Positions 1-9,243 of a stretch of DNA of 64,000 nucleotides are shown here, in pieces (position 1 is the first letter of the stretch; each line of letters starts with the position of its first letter). The DNA is from Actinoplanes palleronii (GTDB taxonomy: Bacteria > Actinomycetota > Actinomycetes > Mycobacteriales > Micromonosporaceae). The DNA lies in contig NZ_BOMS01000041.1 of assembly GCF_016862315.1 (NCBI RefSeq), positions 1 to 64,000 on the forward strand, written 5' to 3'. A model generated the notes under the pieces. The model had not been told where the DNA came from, ran no database searches, and saw only the letters and a program-made list of their open reading frames with translations. The position numbers and the translations under genes were made by a program.

Positions 1-366
1 CGGCGGGCTCGGCTGGTGCTGAGGGTGGTGTCGAGTCTGTTTTGGGGACCGTGAGCGCCAGCCGGCCTGCGCTGGCGAGCACTTGTCGTGGTTTTTCGGC
101 GGGTTTGACCACTGTCGGTGCTCGCTGAGGGTGGCTGGCGAGCTCGGGTGGTGGTTATTCGGGCGGCGAAGGGGCCGTGGGTGCTCGCTGCGGGTGGGGC
201 CGGGGAGTGCGGCCGGTCCGGGGGCGGTCTTTGAGGGCTGGCTGTGGGACTGGTTCGGGCGGCTGGGGCTGGTTGGGAAGGGGGCCTGACCTGGGGTGCG
301 GTTCTTCCGGTGGGGAATGCGATTCTCCTGTGACGCCCGGCGAGTCGTGGCAGGCTAGCCTTTGTT
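1..366. other. Non-coding left edge, carries a structured repeat
   Basis: No convincing gene is seen in this stretch; the short open frames are G-rich and lack any recognisable domain. Its one notable content is the nested inverted repeat at about 51-151, annotated separately. The rest is GT-rich and low in complexity. No clear promoter was identified for the gene starting at 367. Confidence 0.6.
51..151. repeat. Nested stem-loop intergenic repeat, copy A
   Basis: Two nested inverted repeats are visible. The outer arms CGCCAGCC (56-63) and GGCTGGCG (133-140) enclose the inner arms GCGAGCAC (75-82) and GTGCTCGC (118-125). A second copy with the same order and almost the same spacing lies at 32014-32113. 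The inner arm differs between copies by an A-T to G-C exchange on both sides, so pairing is preserved. The flanking GTGAG before the outer arm and GGGTGG after it are also shared. Whether it acts as RNA or DNA is unknown. Confidence 0.65.
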
Positions 367-3300
367 ATGGCAAATGCGACAAATGCCTCCCCTGATCCGG
401 CGGCCGGTGCGAACCCGGCGGCCAGCGGTCGGCGTGCCCGCACCGAGCCAGTCCGCGGCCGCACTCAGCCGGCGCTGGGACGTGCCGAGCCGACCCGGGG
501 GCGCAAGGAGACGACCCGGGGCCGTGTCGAGCCGACCCGGGCGAAGTCGACGTCCGCGGCCACCGCGACGTCGGCAAAGAGTGTTGTCACGGCGCGCGCC
601 GACTCGGCGAAGAAGTCCACCCGCAAGGGCGCGGCCCTCGAGCCGATCAAGCCCTCGGCCACCAAGTCGACGGCGGGCGGTGCGGGTGCCGGAAAGTCGG
701 TGACGCCCGGCACACCTGCTCGAAAGACGATCACGGCGGCTGCCACCGGAAAGCCGGCAACCGGCTCCGCCGGAAAGCCGGCAACCGGCTCCGCCGGAAA
801 GCCCGCCAAGGGAACACCGGCGGGCAAGTCTGCTTCCGGAGCCGCCGCCGGGCGAGTGGCGAGCAGTGCGGCGACCAGGACAACTGGTAGTCGAGCGGCC
901 GGCTCGGCGGCGACCGGGAGGGCGGCTGGTAGCCGGGCGGCCGGCTCGGCGGCGGGAAGGGCCGTCGGCACTCGAGTGGCTGGCGGAGCTTCGGCCGGGC
1001 GGTCGGTTGCCGGCCGGGTGACTGGCGGGAGCGCGGCTGGGAAGTCGGCGTCCGGTGCGGCTGCCGGGCGGGTGACCAGCGGGTCTGCGTCCGGTGCGGC
1101 TGCCAGGTCGGCCGGGCGGGGGAGCGCGGGGAAGGCGAGCGCTGCCGGAACTTCCGGGAAGGCCACGATGGCCCGGGCCGCCAAGGCCGCCCAGGCCGGT
1201 GACAGTGCGGCCGAGGCGCGGGCGGCGCGGCAGGCTGCTGCGGTGGGCAAACCGGCGCGGAGCCGGGCGGTGCCGGCCGAGACGAGCACCGCCGCGAAGC
1301 CCCGCAAGATCCTGTCCAGCGACACGCAGGGGACCGCCTATGCCGCGACCCCGCACAAGATCATCATCCGGGCCACCGACTCGATCCGACCGGCCTCGCA
1401 CGCCGCCACGGACCCGGCGGAATCGACCACGCCCGGCGGCGGACGCCATCGGCTGAACGCTGAGCCACGCGAACCCTCAGCGGGCCGCCACCGACTGCCC
1501 GCGGAGAACCCGGCAACCGAGGGCGAGCCGCCGCTCCAACCGGCTGGGGATCCGGCGCCCATGCCGGACCCGTCCATCCGGCTGGTCGCGGCAGATCCGA
1601 CATCCAGGCCGGTGCCGGGGGAGGACCGGGCCTTGGTGGCACCGGGAGAACCCGTTGCGGCGGGAGGAGGACTCCCGGACCGGTTGACGTCTCACATACC
1701 TCCGGGGGAGCCGCGAGCAGCGGACGACCCCCCGGCCCGGCACCGAGCCGACCAGCACCCCACCCACACTGCCGACGAACTGGAGCAGCCGCCCACCATG
1801 CGCCCGCGCCGCTCCGCCACACCGCAGCCCGCCGAGCCCCAGCCGCCGCTGCATCCCCAGAGCCAGGCCGAGAGCCCGGCCGAAGATCAGGCTGGACGCC
1901 ACGCCGACAGCCGTGCCGGAGACCAGGCCGCGACCTCAGTCGAGACTCCGGCGGAAACGCCGGCCGTGACGCCGGTCCGGCACACCGGGGCCAAGCACGC
2001 GGCCCAGCCCCTGTCTGCTCGGCCGGTGGTCGATCCGGCGACGGGTCTGCCGCCCGGCATGACCCGCGGCATCCTGGAACTGGCCGCCGAGCGCCTGGCC
2101 GCCTCCCGGCCGGTCCCGCCGGACGACGACGGGGCCGAGGGAGCGGAGCCCGGGCAGCCGGGTGACGAGGGGCAGCGGTCGTCGTCCCGGCGAGGTGGCC
2201 GGTCGGCCGGACTGCGTGCTCCGAGCGCCCCCGCTGCCGGGACCCGGCCTGGTTCGGGTTCCCGGCCGCCGCTGTCGTCCCGGCCGCCCGCGGGCCCGCC
2301 CGAGGCGGTCCGCCCGCCGACCACCCCACTCGCCGCCGACCCCTACTTCCCGTCGGCCGCGAAACCGTCGGCTGCGAGGCCGTCGGGCGCGAGGCCGTCG
2401 GGCGCGAGGCCGTCAGCTGCGAAGCCGTCAGGCGCGAAGTCGCTCGGCGCGGAGGCAACGGGTACGGAGGCGACGGGCGCGGAGGCAGCGCCCACCGCCC
2501 GCCGGCTTCGGGGCACCCGTCCGCCGGTCGCCGAGCCGTTCGACGCCGAATCGGACCTGCGAGGCGAAGAAGGCCACGAGGGCCACGAGGGCCATGAGGG
2601 CCATGAGGGCCACGAGCAGGTGCTGCCCGAGCCGGAACTGCTGCCGGAACGCCCCACCCGCCGACGCCCGATCAACCGCCCGACCCAGCCCGCATCCCAG
2701 GCCCCGCTCACCCAGCAGCCGTCCGCGGCCCGGCCCGCGGCGCCCCAGATCCTGCCCGCAGCCGCCCCGGAGCCGACATATCCGACGCCAGCCGCGATCC
2801 CCGACACCGCGATCCCCGGCACCACGATCCCTGACGCCACGCTCCCCGGCTCCGCGCTCCCAGATCCGGAGGCCGCAGGTCCGGAGCCCACGAGCACCGC
2901 AGACGGCACCCCTCTGGCGCTCGCGCACGACACCGCCGAGCCGCCGCACCTGACCGCCGAGCAAGCCCGCCTCGCCGAGCAGGCCCGCTTCGCCGAGCAG
3001 GCCCAGCTGGCCGAGCAGGCCTACCTGGCCGAGCGAGCCCAACTCGCTCAGCAAGCTCACCCCGCCGAGCGAGCCCAACTCGCCCAGCAAGCAGGTCAAG
3101 CCCACCTTGAGGCCCAGGAAACCGACTGGTTCTGGCCGACCACCGACCACCAGCCGATCGGCCTCCCGGAGAGCGTCCGCCTCCCGGCGAGCACCCCCGA
3201 GGGCCTGTGGCACCCCGCCGACGAGCACCCCGCCGACGAGCACCCTGCCAACGAGCACCCCGCCGACGAGCAGCCCACCCGCGAGCAGCCGGTCTACACG

Positions 3301-4341
3301 GAACCTCCGGCCGCCGAACAGCCGACCATCGAGCAGGCGATCCCGCACCAGCCCGAGCCCGGCACGGCCGAGTCACCCGGCCAGATGCCGGTCGCGTTCC
3401 TGGACGCGCGAGATGCTGCTCCGGACTCGATCCTCGAGATCGATCGGCCCGGCCCGGCCCCGGAGGACACCGACGGGCACGCCGAGATCCGCGCGAGGCT
3501 GTCCCCGTCCGGGCGCAAGCTGCTCCGGCGCCGCCGTACGGTGACTTTCATGGCGTACATCCTGGTTGTCGCCATGGTCTTGGTCGTCGGTCATGAGTTG
3601 CGGGATCGGCAGCGACCGACCGCTTCTGATCGCCAAGCCGCGCAGCGGTCGGCGGAACCTGCCGCCCCGCAGCAGGATCAGGTCGGTCAGGCGCAGCAGG
3701 AGCCGGATGTGGCGGCGGAGACGGACCAGCGAGGCTCGGTGCAAGGTGCGGCCCCGGCCGCCGGGGAGTCGGCCGGCAAGGCCGGGGATTTCCGGTACGT
3801 CAAGACGCGCGGTCCGATGCTCGGCGAGTCCGGCAAACTGCACAAGTTCCGGGTGGCCGTCGAGGAGACCGTGACCGATGTCGAGCTGACCGATTTTGCC
3901 GAGTCGGTGGACAGCACCCTCGGTGACGACCGGAGCTGGATCGGCAGCGGCAAGCTGCGCCTGCGCCGGGTGCCGAAGTCCGATGGGGACGCCGAGTTCA
4001 CCATCTACCTGGCCACGCCGGTCACGTCGGAGCGGATGTGCGCCACCGGTGGCCTGCACACCGAGGGTTTCACCTCGTGCCGGGTGCCGGGCAAGGTAGT
4101 GATCAACGCCGAGCGCTGGGCGACCGCGATCCCGGAGTACGAGGGCGAGCTCGACCAGTACCGCCAGTACGCCCTCAACCACGAGGTCGGCCACCAGCTC
4201 GGGCACGGTCACGAGGCCTGCCCCGGCAAGGGCAAACCGGCGCCGGTGATGCTGCCGCAGACGTACGGTCTGGAGGGTTGCGACCGCAACGCCTGGCCGT
4301 TCCGCAACGGCAAGCGGTACCAGGGCGAGCCGCGGCCGTAA
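367..4341 (+). CDS. DUF3152 membrane-anchored putative zinc metalloprotease with a giant disordered N-terminus
   Basis: The protein has 1324 residues. About the first 1055 are low-complexity and rich in Ala, Pro, Gly, Arg and Glu, with internal repeats: GKPATGSA units near residue 118, five EGH units near 735-750, six-residue AEQA-type repeats near 863-912, and HPADE units near 949-970. One transmembrane helix follows at about 1060-1078 after an RRRR stop. The C-terminal 250 residues match the actinobacterial DUF3152 family. They carry HEVGHQLGHGH (H1271, E1272, H1275, H1281), which fits the metzincin zinc pattern HExxHxxGxxH, and a possible Met-turn at M1295. Topology suggests a cytoplasmic tail and an extracellular catalytic domain. 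Protease activity is inferred from the motif only. The start is uncertain because no good ribosome binding site precedes 367. Family members are usually much shorter. Confidence 0.8.
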   Translation: MANATNASPDPAAGANPAASGRRARTEPVRGRTQPALGRAEPTRGRKETTRGRVEPTRAKSTSAATATSAKSVVTARADSAKKSTRKGAALEPIKPSATKSTAGGAGAGKSVTPGTPARKTITAAATGKPATGSAGKPATGSAGKPAKGTPAGKSASGAAAGRVASSAATRTTGSRAAGSAATGRAAGSRAAGSAAGRAVGTRVAGGASAGRSVAGRVTGGSAAGKSASGAAAGRVTSGSASGAAARSAGRGSAGKASAAGTSGKATMARAAKAAQAGDSAAEARAARQAAAVGKPARSRAVPAETSTAAKPRKILSSDTQGTAYAATPHKIIIRATDSIRPASHAATDPAESTTPGGGRHRLNAEPREPSAGRHRLPAENPATEGEPPLQPAGDPAPMPDPSIRLVAADPTSRPVPGEDRALVAPGEPVAAGGGLPDRLTSHIPPGEPRAADDPPARHRADQHPTHTADELEQPPTMRPRRSATPQPAEPQPPLHPQSQAESPAEDQAGRHADSRAGDQAATSVETPAETPAVTPVRHTGAKHAAQPLSARPVVDPATGLPPGMTRGILELAAERLAASRPVPPDDDGAEGAEPGQPGDEGQRSSSRRGGRSAGLRAPSAPAAGTRPGSGSRPPLSSRPPAGPPEAVRPPTTPLAADPYFPSAAKPSAARPSGARPSGARPSAAKPSGAKSLGAEATGTEATGAEAAPTARRLRGTRPPVAEPFDAESDLRGEEGHEGHEGHEGHEGHEQVLPEPELLPERPTRRRPINRPTQPASQAPLTQQPSAARPAAPQILPAAAPEPTYPTPAAIPDTAIPGTTIPDATLPGSALPDPEAAGPEPTSTADGTPLALAHDTAEPPHLTAEQARLAEQARFAEQAQLAEQAYLAERAQLAQQAHPAERAQLAQQAGQAHLEAQETDWFWPTTDHQPIGLPESVRLPASTPEGLWHPADEHPADEHPANEHPADEQPTREQPVYTEPPAAEQPTIEQAIPHQPEPGTAESPGQMPVAFLDARDAAPDSILEIDRPGPAPEDTDGHAEIRARLSPSGRKLLRRRRTVTFMAYILVVAMVLVVGHELRDRQRPTASDRQAAQRSAEPAAPQQDQVGQAQQEPDVAAETDQRGSVQGAAPAAGESAGKAGDFRYVKTRGPMLGESGKLHKFRVAVEETVTDVELTDFAESVDSTLGDDRSWIGSGKLRLRRVPKSDGDAEFTIYLATPVTSERMCATGGLHTEGFTSCRVPGKVVINAERWATAIPEYEGELDQYRQYALNHEVGHQLGHGHEACPGKGKPAPVMLPQTYGLEGCDRNAWPFRNGKRYQGEPRP

Positions 4342-4451
4342 ATATTCCGCGATCCCGCATGTCGGGCCGGTGTCCGACGTCATGGGCAGATCAGCGCCGA
4401 ACGAGCGACAATGGGCGGCGATCCTTACCACCGAACCCCGGGGAGTGAACT

Positions 4452-5633
4452 GTGGCTCTGCCCCCGCTCGTCGAGCCGGCTGCCGAGCTGAGCGTCGAAG
4501 AGATCCGTCGCTATTCGCGCCACCTGATCATCCCGGACGTCGGGATGGACGGGCAGAAGCGGCTGAAGAACGCCAAGGTCCTCGCCGTCGGCGCGGGCGG
4601 TCTCGGCTCGCCCACGCTGCTGTACCTCGCCGCGGCCGGCGTCGGCACGCTCGGCATCATCGACTTCGACACCGTCGACGAGTCGAACCTTCAGCGCCAG
4701 ATCATCCATGGCGTCTCCGACATCGGCACGCCCAAGGCGGAGTCCGCGGCCCGGAGCATCGCCGAGGTCAACCCGCTGGTGAACGTGGTCATCCACAACA
4801 CCGCGCTGGACCGCGACAACGTCAAAGAGATCTTCAGCCAGTACGACCTGATCGTCGACGGCACCGACAACTTCGCGACCCGGTACATGGTCAACGACGC
4901 TGCGGTCCTGCTCGGCAAGCCGTACGTCTGGGGTTCGATCTATCGGTTCGACGGTCAGGCGTCGGTCTTCTGGGAGGAGCACGGTCCCTGCTACCGCTGC
5001 CTCTACCCGGAGCCCCCGCCGCCCGGCATGGTGCCGAGCTGCGCCGAGGGCGGCGTCCTCGGCGTGCTCTGCGCGTCGATCGGCTCGATCCAGGTCAACG
5101 AGGCGATCAAGCTGATCACCGGCATCGGTGAGCCGCTCGTCGGCCGGCTGATGGTCTACGACGCCCTGGAGATGGAGTACCGCAAGATCAAGGTCCGCAA
5201 GGACCCGAACTGCGCGCTCTGCGGCGACAACCCGACCGTCACCGACCTGCTCGAGGACTACGAGGACTTCTGCGGCGCGGTCTCCGACGAGGCTCAGGAA
5301 GCGGTGACCGGCTCGACCATCACCGCCCGTGAGCTGAAGGAGTGGCAGGACTCCGGCAAGGACGTGTTCCTCGTCGACGTCCGCGAGCCGGCCGAGTGGG
5401 AGATCAACCGGATCCCGGGCGCGATCCTGATCCCGAAGGGCGACATCCTGTCCGGGGCGGCGCTGGCGCAGTTCCCGCAGGACCGGCAGATCGTGCTGCA
5501 CTGCAAGTCGGGTGTGCGCTCGGCGGAGGCCCTCGCGGCTCTGAAGGCGGCCGGCTTCAAGGACGCCGTGCACGTTCAGGGCGGCATCGTGTCCTGGGTC
5601 AGCACCGTCGACCCGTCGCAGCCGACCTACTGA
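4452..5633 (+). CDS. moeZ: MoeZ: MoeB/ThiF-type adenylyltransferase fused to rhodanese
   Basis: A 393-residue E1-like enzyme. The N-terminal ThiF/MoeB domain has the nucleotide loop GAGGLGSP and two CxxC zinc pairs (C180/C183 and C254/C257). The C-terminal rhodanese domain has the active loop CKSGVRS with C351 as persulfide-bearing cysteine. In actinobacteria MoeZ adenylates the C-terminus of sulfur carrier proteins and transfers sulfur to give thiocarboxylates for molybdopterin, cysteine or thiamin-related synthesis. The start is GTG at 4452, preceded by GGGGAG. The protein has the full family length and both active centres. No carrier-protein gene is adjacent, so the partner in this organism cannot be told from the window. 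Confidence 0.93.
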   Translation: MALPPLVEPAAELSVEEIRRYSRHLIIPDVGMDGQKRLKNAKVLAVGAGGLGSPTLLYLAAAGVGTLGIIDFDTVDESNLQRQIIHGVSDIGTPKAESAARSIAEVNPLVNVVIHNTALDRDNVKEIFSQYDLIVDGTDNFATRYMVNDAAVLLGKPYVWGSIYRFDGQASVFWEEHGPCYRCLYPEPPPPGMVPSCAEGGVLGVLCASIGSIQVNEAIKLITGIGEPLVGRLMVYDALEMEYRKIKVRKDPNCALCGDNPTVTDLLEDYEDFCGAVSDEAQEAVTGSTITARELKEWQDSGKDVFLVDVREPAEWEINRIPGAILIPKGDILSGAALAQFPQDRQIVLHCKSGVRSAEALAALKAAGFKDAVHVQGGIVSWVSTVDPSQPTY

Positions 5634-5658
5634 TCGGACACTGCTGATCGGCATTGTT

Positions 5659-5694
5659 CACACTGGGGAGTATTGATCTTGACTCCCCAGTGTG
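5659..5694 (+). terminator. Perfect 13-bp hairpin after moeZ
   Basis: The arms CACACTGGGGAGT (5659-5671) and ACTCCCCAGTGTG (5682-5694) pair perfectly around a 10-nt loop. It lies 25 nt past the moeZ stop and has no T-run, so it may be a Rho-independent-like terminator or an operator for the next gene. Confidence 0.5.
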
Positions 5695-5778
5695 ACAGTT
5701 CGATCACCGAATCGGACCAATGCGACAGATGGTCGATACGTCCCGCGAATCACAGCTTTGCCGGGTAACGTCTCCACC

Positions 5779-6585
5779 GTGGTCGATATCGATGCCGCGA
5801 TCGGGTACGTAGTCGCCCATGGTGACCCGGTCGAACGTGCCCGCCTGTCCTACCTGAGGACGGGCCAACCGGCGTCTCCAGAGATCATCGATCGGATCTC
5901 CGGTGGGCAGATGGCCGAAGGCGGCTGGCCCGCCTCCGCCGACGGCCAGGTTCCCTCCGTCGACGCCACCTGCTTCCGCCTCGGCGAGCTCGACGACCTC
6001 GGCGGCCTGCAGGCCGGTCCGGTCGCGGAGCGGGCTCTGCAGTGGCTGGCCGGCTCCCAGCGCGCCGACGGCACCTGGCAGGAGCACGAGTCGCTGGCCG
6101 GCGAGGCCCCGGCCTGGGCGCTGCCCGGCGACCCGGAGGCCACGCTCTATCTGACCTCGGTGGCCGGCTTCTGGCTGACCGCCGCCGCGGTCGAGAGCGA
6201 CGCCTACCAGACCCGCGGCCGCTACACCGACGTCCTGGCCCGCGCGGCCGGGTTCGTGGTCTCCCAGCTGCGGCCGGACGGCTCCTGGCCGTCGTTCCTG
6301 GCGGCCGGCTGGCACACCGCCGGCCTGCTGCACCAGCAGCAGTATTTCTACGAGTCGTCCCGGGTGCAGCTGGTCCTCGGCGAGCGCCTGCCGAACATGT
6401 CGCCGGCCGACGTCGCCGCGATGGCGTCCGCGCTGCGCCGGGTCAACCTCGGCGACGACTGGCTGCTGCGGAACGCCCGCAAGCGGCTGGGCGAGACGCA
6501 GCGGACCGACGGCGGGTGGGACAGCAACGAGGGCCCGGTCTTCGACGTCAACGTCACGCTGACGGCGCTGCGAGCCTGCCGCTGA
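5779..6585 (+). CDS. Prenyltransferase/squalene-cyclase-type QW-repeat protein
   Basis: About 268 residues built from alpha/alpha-toroid QW-type repeats: ADGTW, PDGSW and TDGGW each follow a Gln or an equivalent residue. This resembles the prenyltransferase/squalene oxidase repeat family. It is far shorter than true terpene cyclases (about 600 residues) and shows no DxDD or DCTAE-type catalytic motif, so a cyclase reaction should not be assumed. GTG at 5779 is chosen because the protein then begins VVDIDAAIGYVV. An in-frame GTG at 5692 would add 29 residues but falls inside the hairpin at 5659-5694. Substrate and role are unknown. Confidence 0.7.
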   Translation: MVDIDAAIGYVVAHGDPVERARLSYLRTGQPASPEIIDRISGGQMAEGGWPASADGQVPSVDATCFRLGELDDLGGLQAGPVAERALQWLAGSQRADGTWQEHESLAGEAPAWALPGDPEATLYLTSVAGFWLTAAAVESDAYQTRGRYTDVLARAAGFVVSQLRPDGSWPSFLAAGWHTAGLLHQQQYFYESSRVQLVLGERLPNMSPADVAAMASALRRVNLGDDWLLRNARKRLGETQRTDGGWDSNEGPVFDVNVTLTALRACR

Positions 6586-6588
6586 CCC

Positions 6589-6611
6589 CGGCCGGGAATC
6601 GCTCCCGGCCG
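6589..6611. terminator. Hairpin between convergent genes
   Basis: CGGCCGGGA (6589-6597) and TCCCGGCCG (6603-6611) form a perfect 9-bp stem with a 5-nt loop. It sits in the 39-bp gap between two convergent genes and could serve both strands. Confidence 0.5.
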
Positions 6612-6624
6612 AGGTCGCTCCTGG

Positions 6625-7350
6625 CTAGAACAGCTTGTACTTCGCGCGGGAGACGGTGAATCCGTGCCCGCTCGACAGGTCGAGGCAGGTCACCCCGGCG
6701 TCCGTGACGGTGCACTTGAGGTCGTTAGACTTGATCACCGTCTGGTACGGGACCACCTCGAAGCTCTCGTTCTGCAGGCTGTCGCCGGCGCAGGTCAGCT
6801 GAGCCTTCTTGCCGTTGCCCATCGACACGCCGTTGCCCCAGTCCACGTGGCAGCTCTCCGGCGCGGCCGGCAGCTCCCAGTCGTGGTTCACGTCGCAGCG
6901 GACCGCGTTGGCCTCCGCCGTCATGAGGCAGACGATGCGGCGCGACGGGGTGTAGAAGCCGAACTCGTCCGGGGCCTCGCGGGTGGTGAGGCCGGCGTTG
7001 GCCGGGCTGCTCGCCGCCGACGAGCCGTGCGCGGCCGGGGGGATCGCCGACGGGCTGGTCTGCGCCGGGGCGGGCGAAGTGGGCGACGTGGTCGGAGCCG
7101 TGGTGAACTCCGTCGACGCGGCCACCTGCGAGGGAGGTCCGTGCGAGTCGCCGTCGGCGGTCGCGCCGGCCGCCACCGGGACGGCGATCACCAGGAGGGC
7201 GAGCACGCTCAGGGCGACCGCACGGTTGCGCTTACGCGTACGCACTGTCGCGCTTGTCGCCGCGACACCGTCGGGGCGCACGTAGGGGGCGGCCTCGTCG
7301 CGGAACTCGGCAAACGCGCTGGTGAGGATCTGGTCGTCGAAGTCAGGCAC
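6625..7350 (-). CDS. Membrane-anchored protein paired with a SigE-family sigma factor
   Basis: A 241-residue protein with a cytoplasmic N-terminus of about 45 residues, one transmembrane helix (RAVALSVLALLVIAVPVAAG), a Ser/Thr/Pro/Ala-rich linker and an exported C-terminal domain with six cysteines. The end of that domain (GVTCLD, then SGHGF and SRAKY) resembles small secreted actinobacterial domains of the DUF6636 type. Its GTG start at 7350 overlaps the end of the sigma gene by 8 bp, implying coupled translation. An anti-sigma role is inferred from that overlap and the single-helix topology; no ZAS zinc motif is visible. Confidence 0.7.
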   Translation of the reverse strand: MPDFDDQILTSAFAEFRDEAAPYVRPDGVAATSATVRTRKRNRAVALSVLALLVIAVPVAAGATADGDSHGPPSQVAASTEFTTAPTTSPTSPAPAQTSPSAIPPAAHGSSAASSPANAGLTTREAPDEFGFYTPSRRIVCLMTAEANAVRCDVNHDWELPAAPESCHVDWGNGVSMGNGKKAQLTCAGDSLQNESFEVVPYQTVIKSNDLKCTVTDAGVTCLDLSSGHGFTVSRAKYKLF

Positions 7351-7882
7351 GGGTCTTCTCCTTCTCGGTGAGCTGAGCTGCCAGGGCGGTACGTCCGCGG
7401 TGCAGCCAGGATTTGACGGTTCCCTCCGCCACCCCTTCTTGGGCGGCGATCTCACTGACCGGCAGGTCGGCGAGGTAGTGCAGGATGACCGCGCGCCGCT
7501 GCTGGGCGGGGAGGGTGGCGAGCGCCTTGGCCAGGGCGACCCGGTCCGGGCTGGGAGCGGAGGCATATTCCTCACGCTGCCGGCGCATGAACAGCGCGGC
7601 GGTACGGGCCCGGCGCCACTGGCTGGTCGCGAGGTTCCAGGCGACGCGGCGCACCCAGGCGCCCGGGTCGTCGTACCGGGAGACCTTCTTCCAGCGGGCG
7701 AGCGCCCGGCAGAACGCCTCCTGCACGACGTCCTGCGCGGCGGCCATGTTGCCGGTGTACGCGAACAACTGGATCGTGAGGGGCTGGAAGAACGCCTGGT
7801 AGAACTCTTCGAAATCACCGTCCGAAGGCGGTCCGACGTCAGTCACCCCGTCGGCTGGGCCCCCGCTGCGCACCGTAACCAC
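7343..7882 (-). CDS. SigE-family ECF RNA polymerase sigma factor
   Basis: A 179-residue sigma factor with sigma region 2 (FEEFYQAFFQPL through AQDVVQEAFCRAL and RYDDPGAWVRRVAWN) and region 4 (LPAQQRRAVILHYLADL, then VAEGTVKSWLHRGR). It belongs to the SigE-family group common in Streptomyces and relatives, which lacks regions 1 and 3. GTG at 7882 has GAGGAACGAG just upstream. The gene overlaps its membrane partner by 8 bp. It closely resembles the sigma factor at 20717-21262, which has the same arrangement. Target promoters are unknown. Confidence 0.9.
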   Translation of the reverse strand: MVTVRSGGPADGVTDVGPPSDGDFEEFYQAFFQPLTIQLFAYTGNMAAAQDVVQEAFCRALARWKKVSRYDDPGAWVRRVAWNLATSQWRRARTAALFMRRQREEYASAPSPDRVALAKALATLPAQQRRAVILHYLADLPVSEIAAQEGVAEGTVKSWLHRGRTALAAQLTEKEKTRA

Positions 7883-7978
7883 TCGTTCCTCGTTCCCCTC
7901 GACGACCGTCGTTCTCGGCCGGTTCGGGGATCACACGCGCATGGTGCGAGGGAGGTTGCAGGGAAGTTTGAAAAGTTT

Positions 7979-9223
7979 TCAGCCTCGCGTGTGACCGTTA
8001 CCGGTCACTACGTACTTTGTGGAGGTCAGCTCGGGCAGGCCCATCGGCCCGCGGGCGTGCAGCTTCTGCGTGCTGATCCCGATCTCGGCGCCGAAGCCGA
8101 ACTCGCCGCCGTCGGTGAACCGGGTCGACGCGTTCACCACCACCGCGGCCGCGTCCACGCCGGCCACGAACCGGCGGGTCGCGCCGAGCGACTCGCTCAC
8201 GATCGCCTCGGTGTGGCCGGTGCCGTACAACCGGATGTGGTCCATCGCGTCGTCCAGCGAGTCCACGACCGCGACCGAGATGTCCGCCGAGAGATATTCG
8301 GTGCCCCAGTCGGCCTCGGTGGCGGCGACCACCGCGTCGTTGAACCCGGCGACCCGGGCGTCGCCGTGCACCGTGACGCCCGCGTCGAGCAACGACTCCA
8401 GCACCAGCGGCAGGAACGCGTCGGCGATCTCCGTGTGCACCAGCAGCGACTCGGCCGCGTTGCAGACCGAGTTGCGCTGGGTCTTCGAGTTCATCGTGAT
8501 CGCCAGGGCCTTCTCCAGGTCGGCGGCGGCGTCCACGTAGACGTGGCAGTTGCCCACCCCGGTCTCGATCACCGGCACGGTGGACTGCTCGACGACCGTC
8601 CGGATCAGGTCGGCGCCGCCGCGCGGGATCAGCACGTCGACCAGGCCGCGGGCCCGCATCAGCTCCTTGACCGAGTCGCGGGTGGTGGCGTCCAGCAGCT
8701 GGATGGTGTCGGCCGGCAGACCGGCGTCGGCGACCGCCTTGCGCAGCACCGACACGATCGCGGCGTTCGACGAGAAGGCCGAGCGGGAGCCGCGCAGCAG
8801 GGCCGCGTTGCCGGACTTCAGGCAGATGCCGGCGGCGTCCGCGGTCACGTTCGGCCGGCCCTCGTAGATCATGCCGACCACGCCGAACGGCACCCGGACC
8901 TGCCGCAGCTCCAAGCCGTTGGCCAGGGTGGAGCCGCGCACCACGTCACCGATCGGGTCGGGCAGGGCGGCGAGCTGGCGCAGGCCGTCGGCCATCGCGG
9001 CGACCCGCTCCGGGCTCAGCGCGAGCCGGTCGATGATCGCCTCGGAGGTGCCGTTCTCCCGGGCGGTGCTGATGTCGACGGCGTTCGCCGCGACGATGTC
9101 ACCCGCCCGCTCGACCAGGCGGTCGGCCATCAGCAGCAGCGCCGCGTCCTTCTCCGCGCGGGTGGCTCCGGCCAGGTCGATGGCGGCGATCCGGGCTGCG
9201 GCCGCCTGCTCCAGCACGCTCAT
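7979..9223 (-). CDS. proA: Gamma-glutamyl phosphate reductase
   Basis: A 414-residue enzyme that reduces gamma-glutamyl phosphate with NADPH to glutamate semialdehyde, the second step of proline synthesis. The aldehyde-dehydrogenase fold is complete, and catalytic C254 lies in NSVCNAAE. Other family signatures seen are YEGRPNVT and [12 protein letters not shown]. It lies 20 bp downstream of proB on the same strand, so the two are almost certainly one operon. Length is normal for the family. Confidence 0.96.
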   Translation of the reverse strand: MSVLEQAAAARIAAIDLAGATRAEKDAALLLMADRLVERAGDIVAANAVDISTARENGTSEAIIDRLALSPERVAAMADGLRQLAALPDPIGDVVRGSTLANGLELRQVRVPFGVVGMIYEGRPNVTADAAGICLKSGNAALLRGSRSAFSSNAAIVSVLRKAVADAGLPADTIQLLDATTRDSVKELMRARGLVDVLIPRGGADLIRTVVEQSTVPVIETGVGNCHVYVDAAADLEKALAITMNSKTQRNSVCNAAESLLVHTEIADAFLPLVLESLLDAGVTVHGDARVAGFNDAVVAATEADWGTEYLSADISVAVVDSLDDAMDHIRLYGTGHTEAIVSESLGATRRFVAGVDAAAVVVNASTRFTDGGEFGFGAEIGISTQKLHARGPMGLPELTSTKYVVTGNGHTRG

Positions 9224-9243
9224 GACAAACCTTTCAGAGAGTC

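Noticed and set aside
83-395. Two short plus-strand open frames at the left edge
   Set aside because: They run through the nested stem-loop and G-rich sequence, lack ribosome binding sites and overlap the DUF3152 start.
367-1450. Long minus-strand open frames opposite the start of the DUF3152 gene
   Set aside because: They are Arg/Pro/Ala-rich mirror frames of GC-rich coding DNA, without start signals or domains.
6625-7350. ZAS-type anti-sigma factor
   Set aside because: No HxxxCxxC zinc motif is present. The anti-sigma role is inferred only from position and topology.
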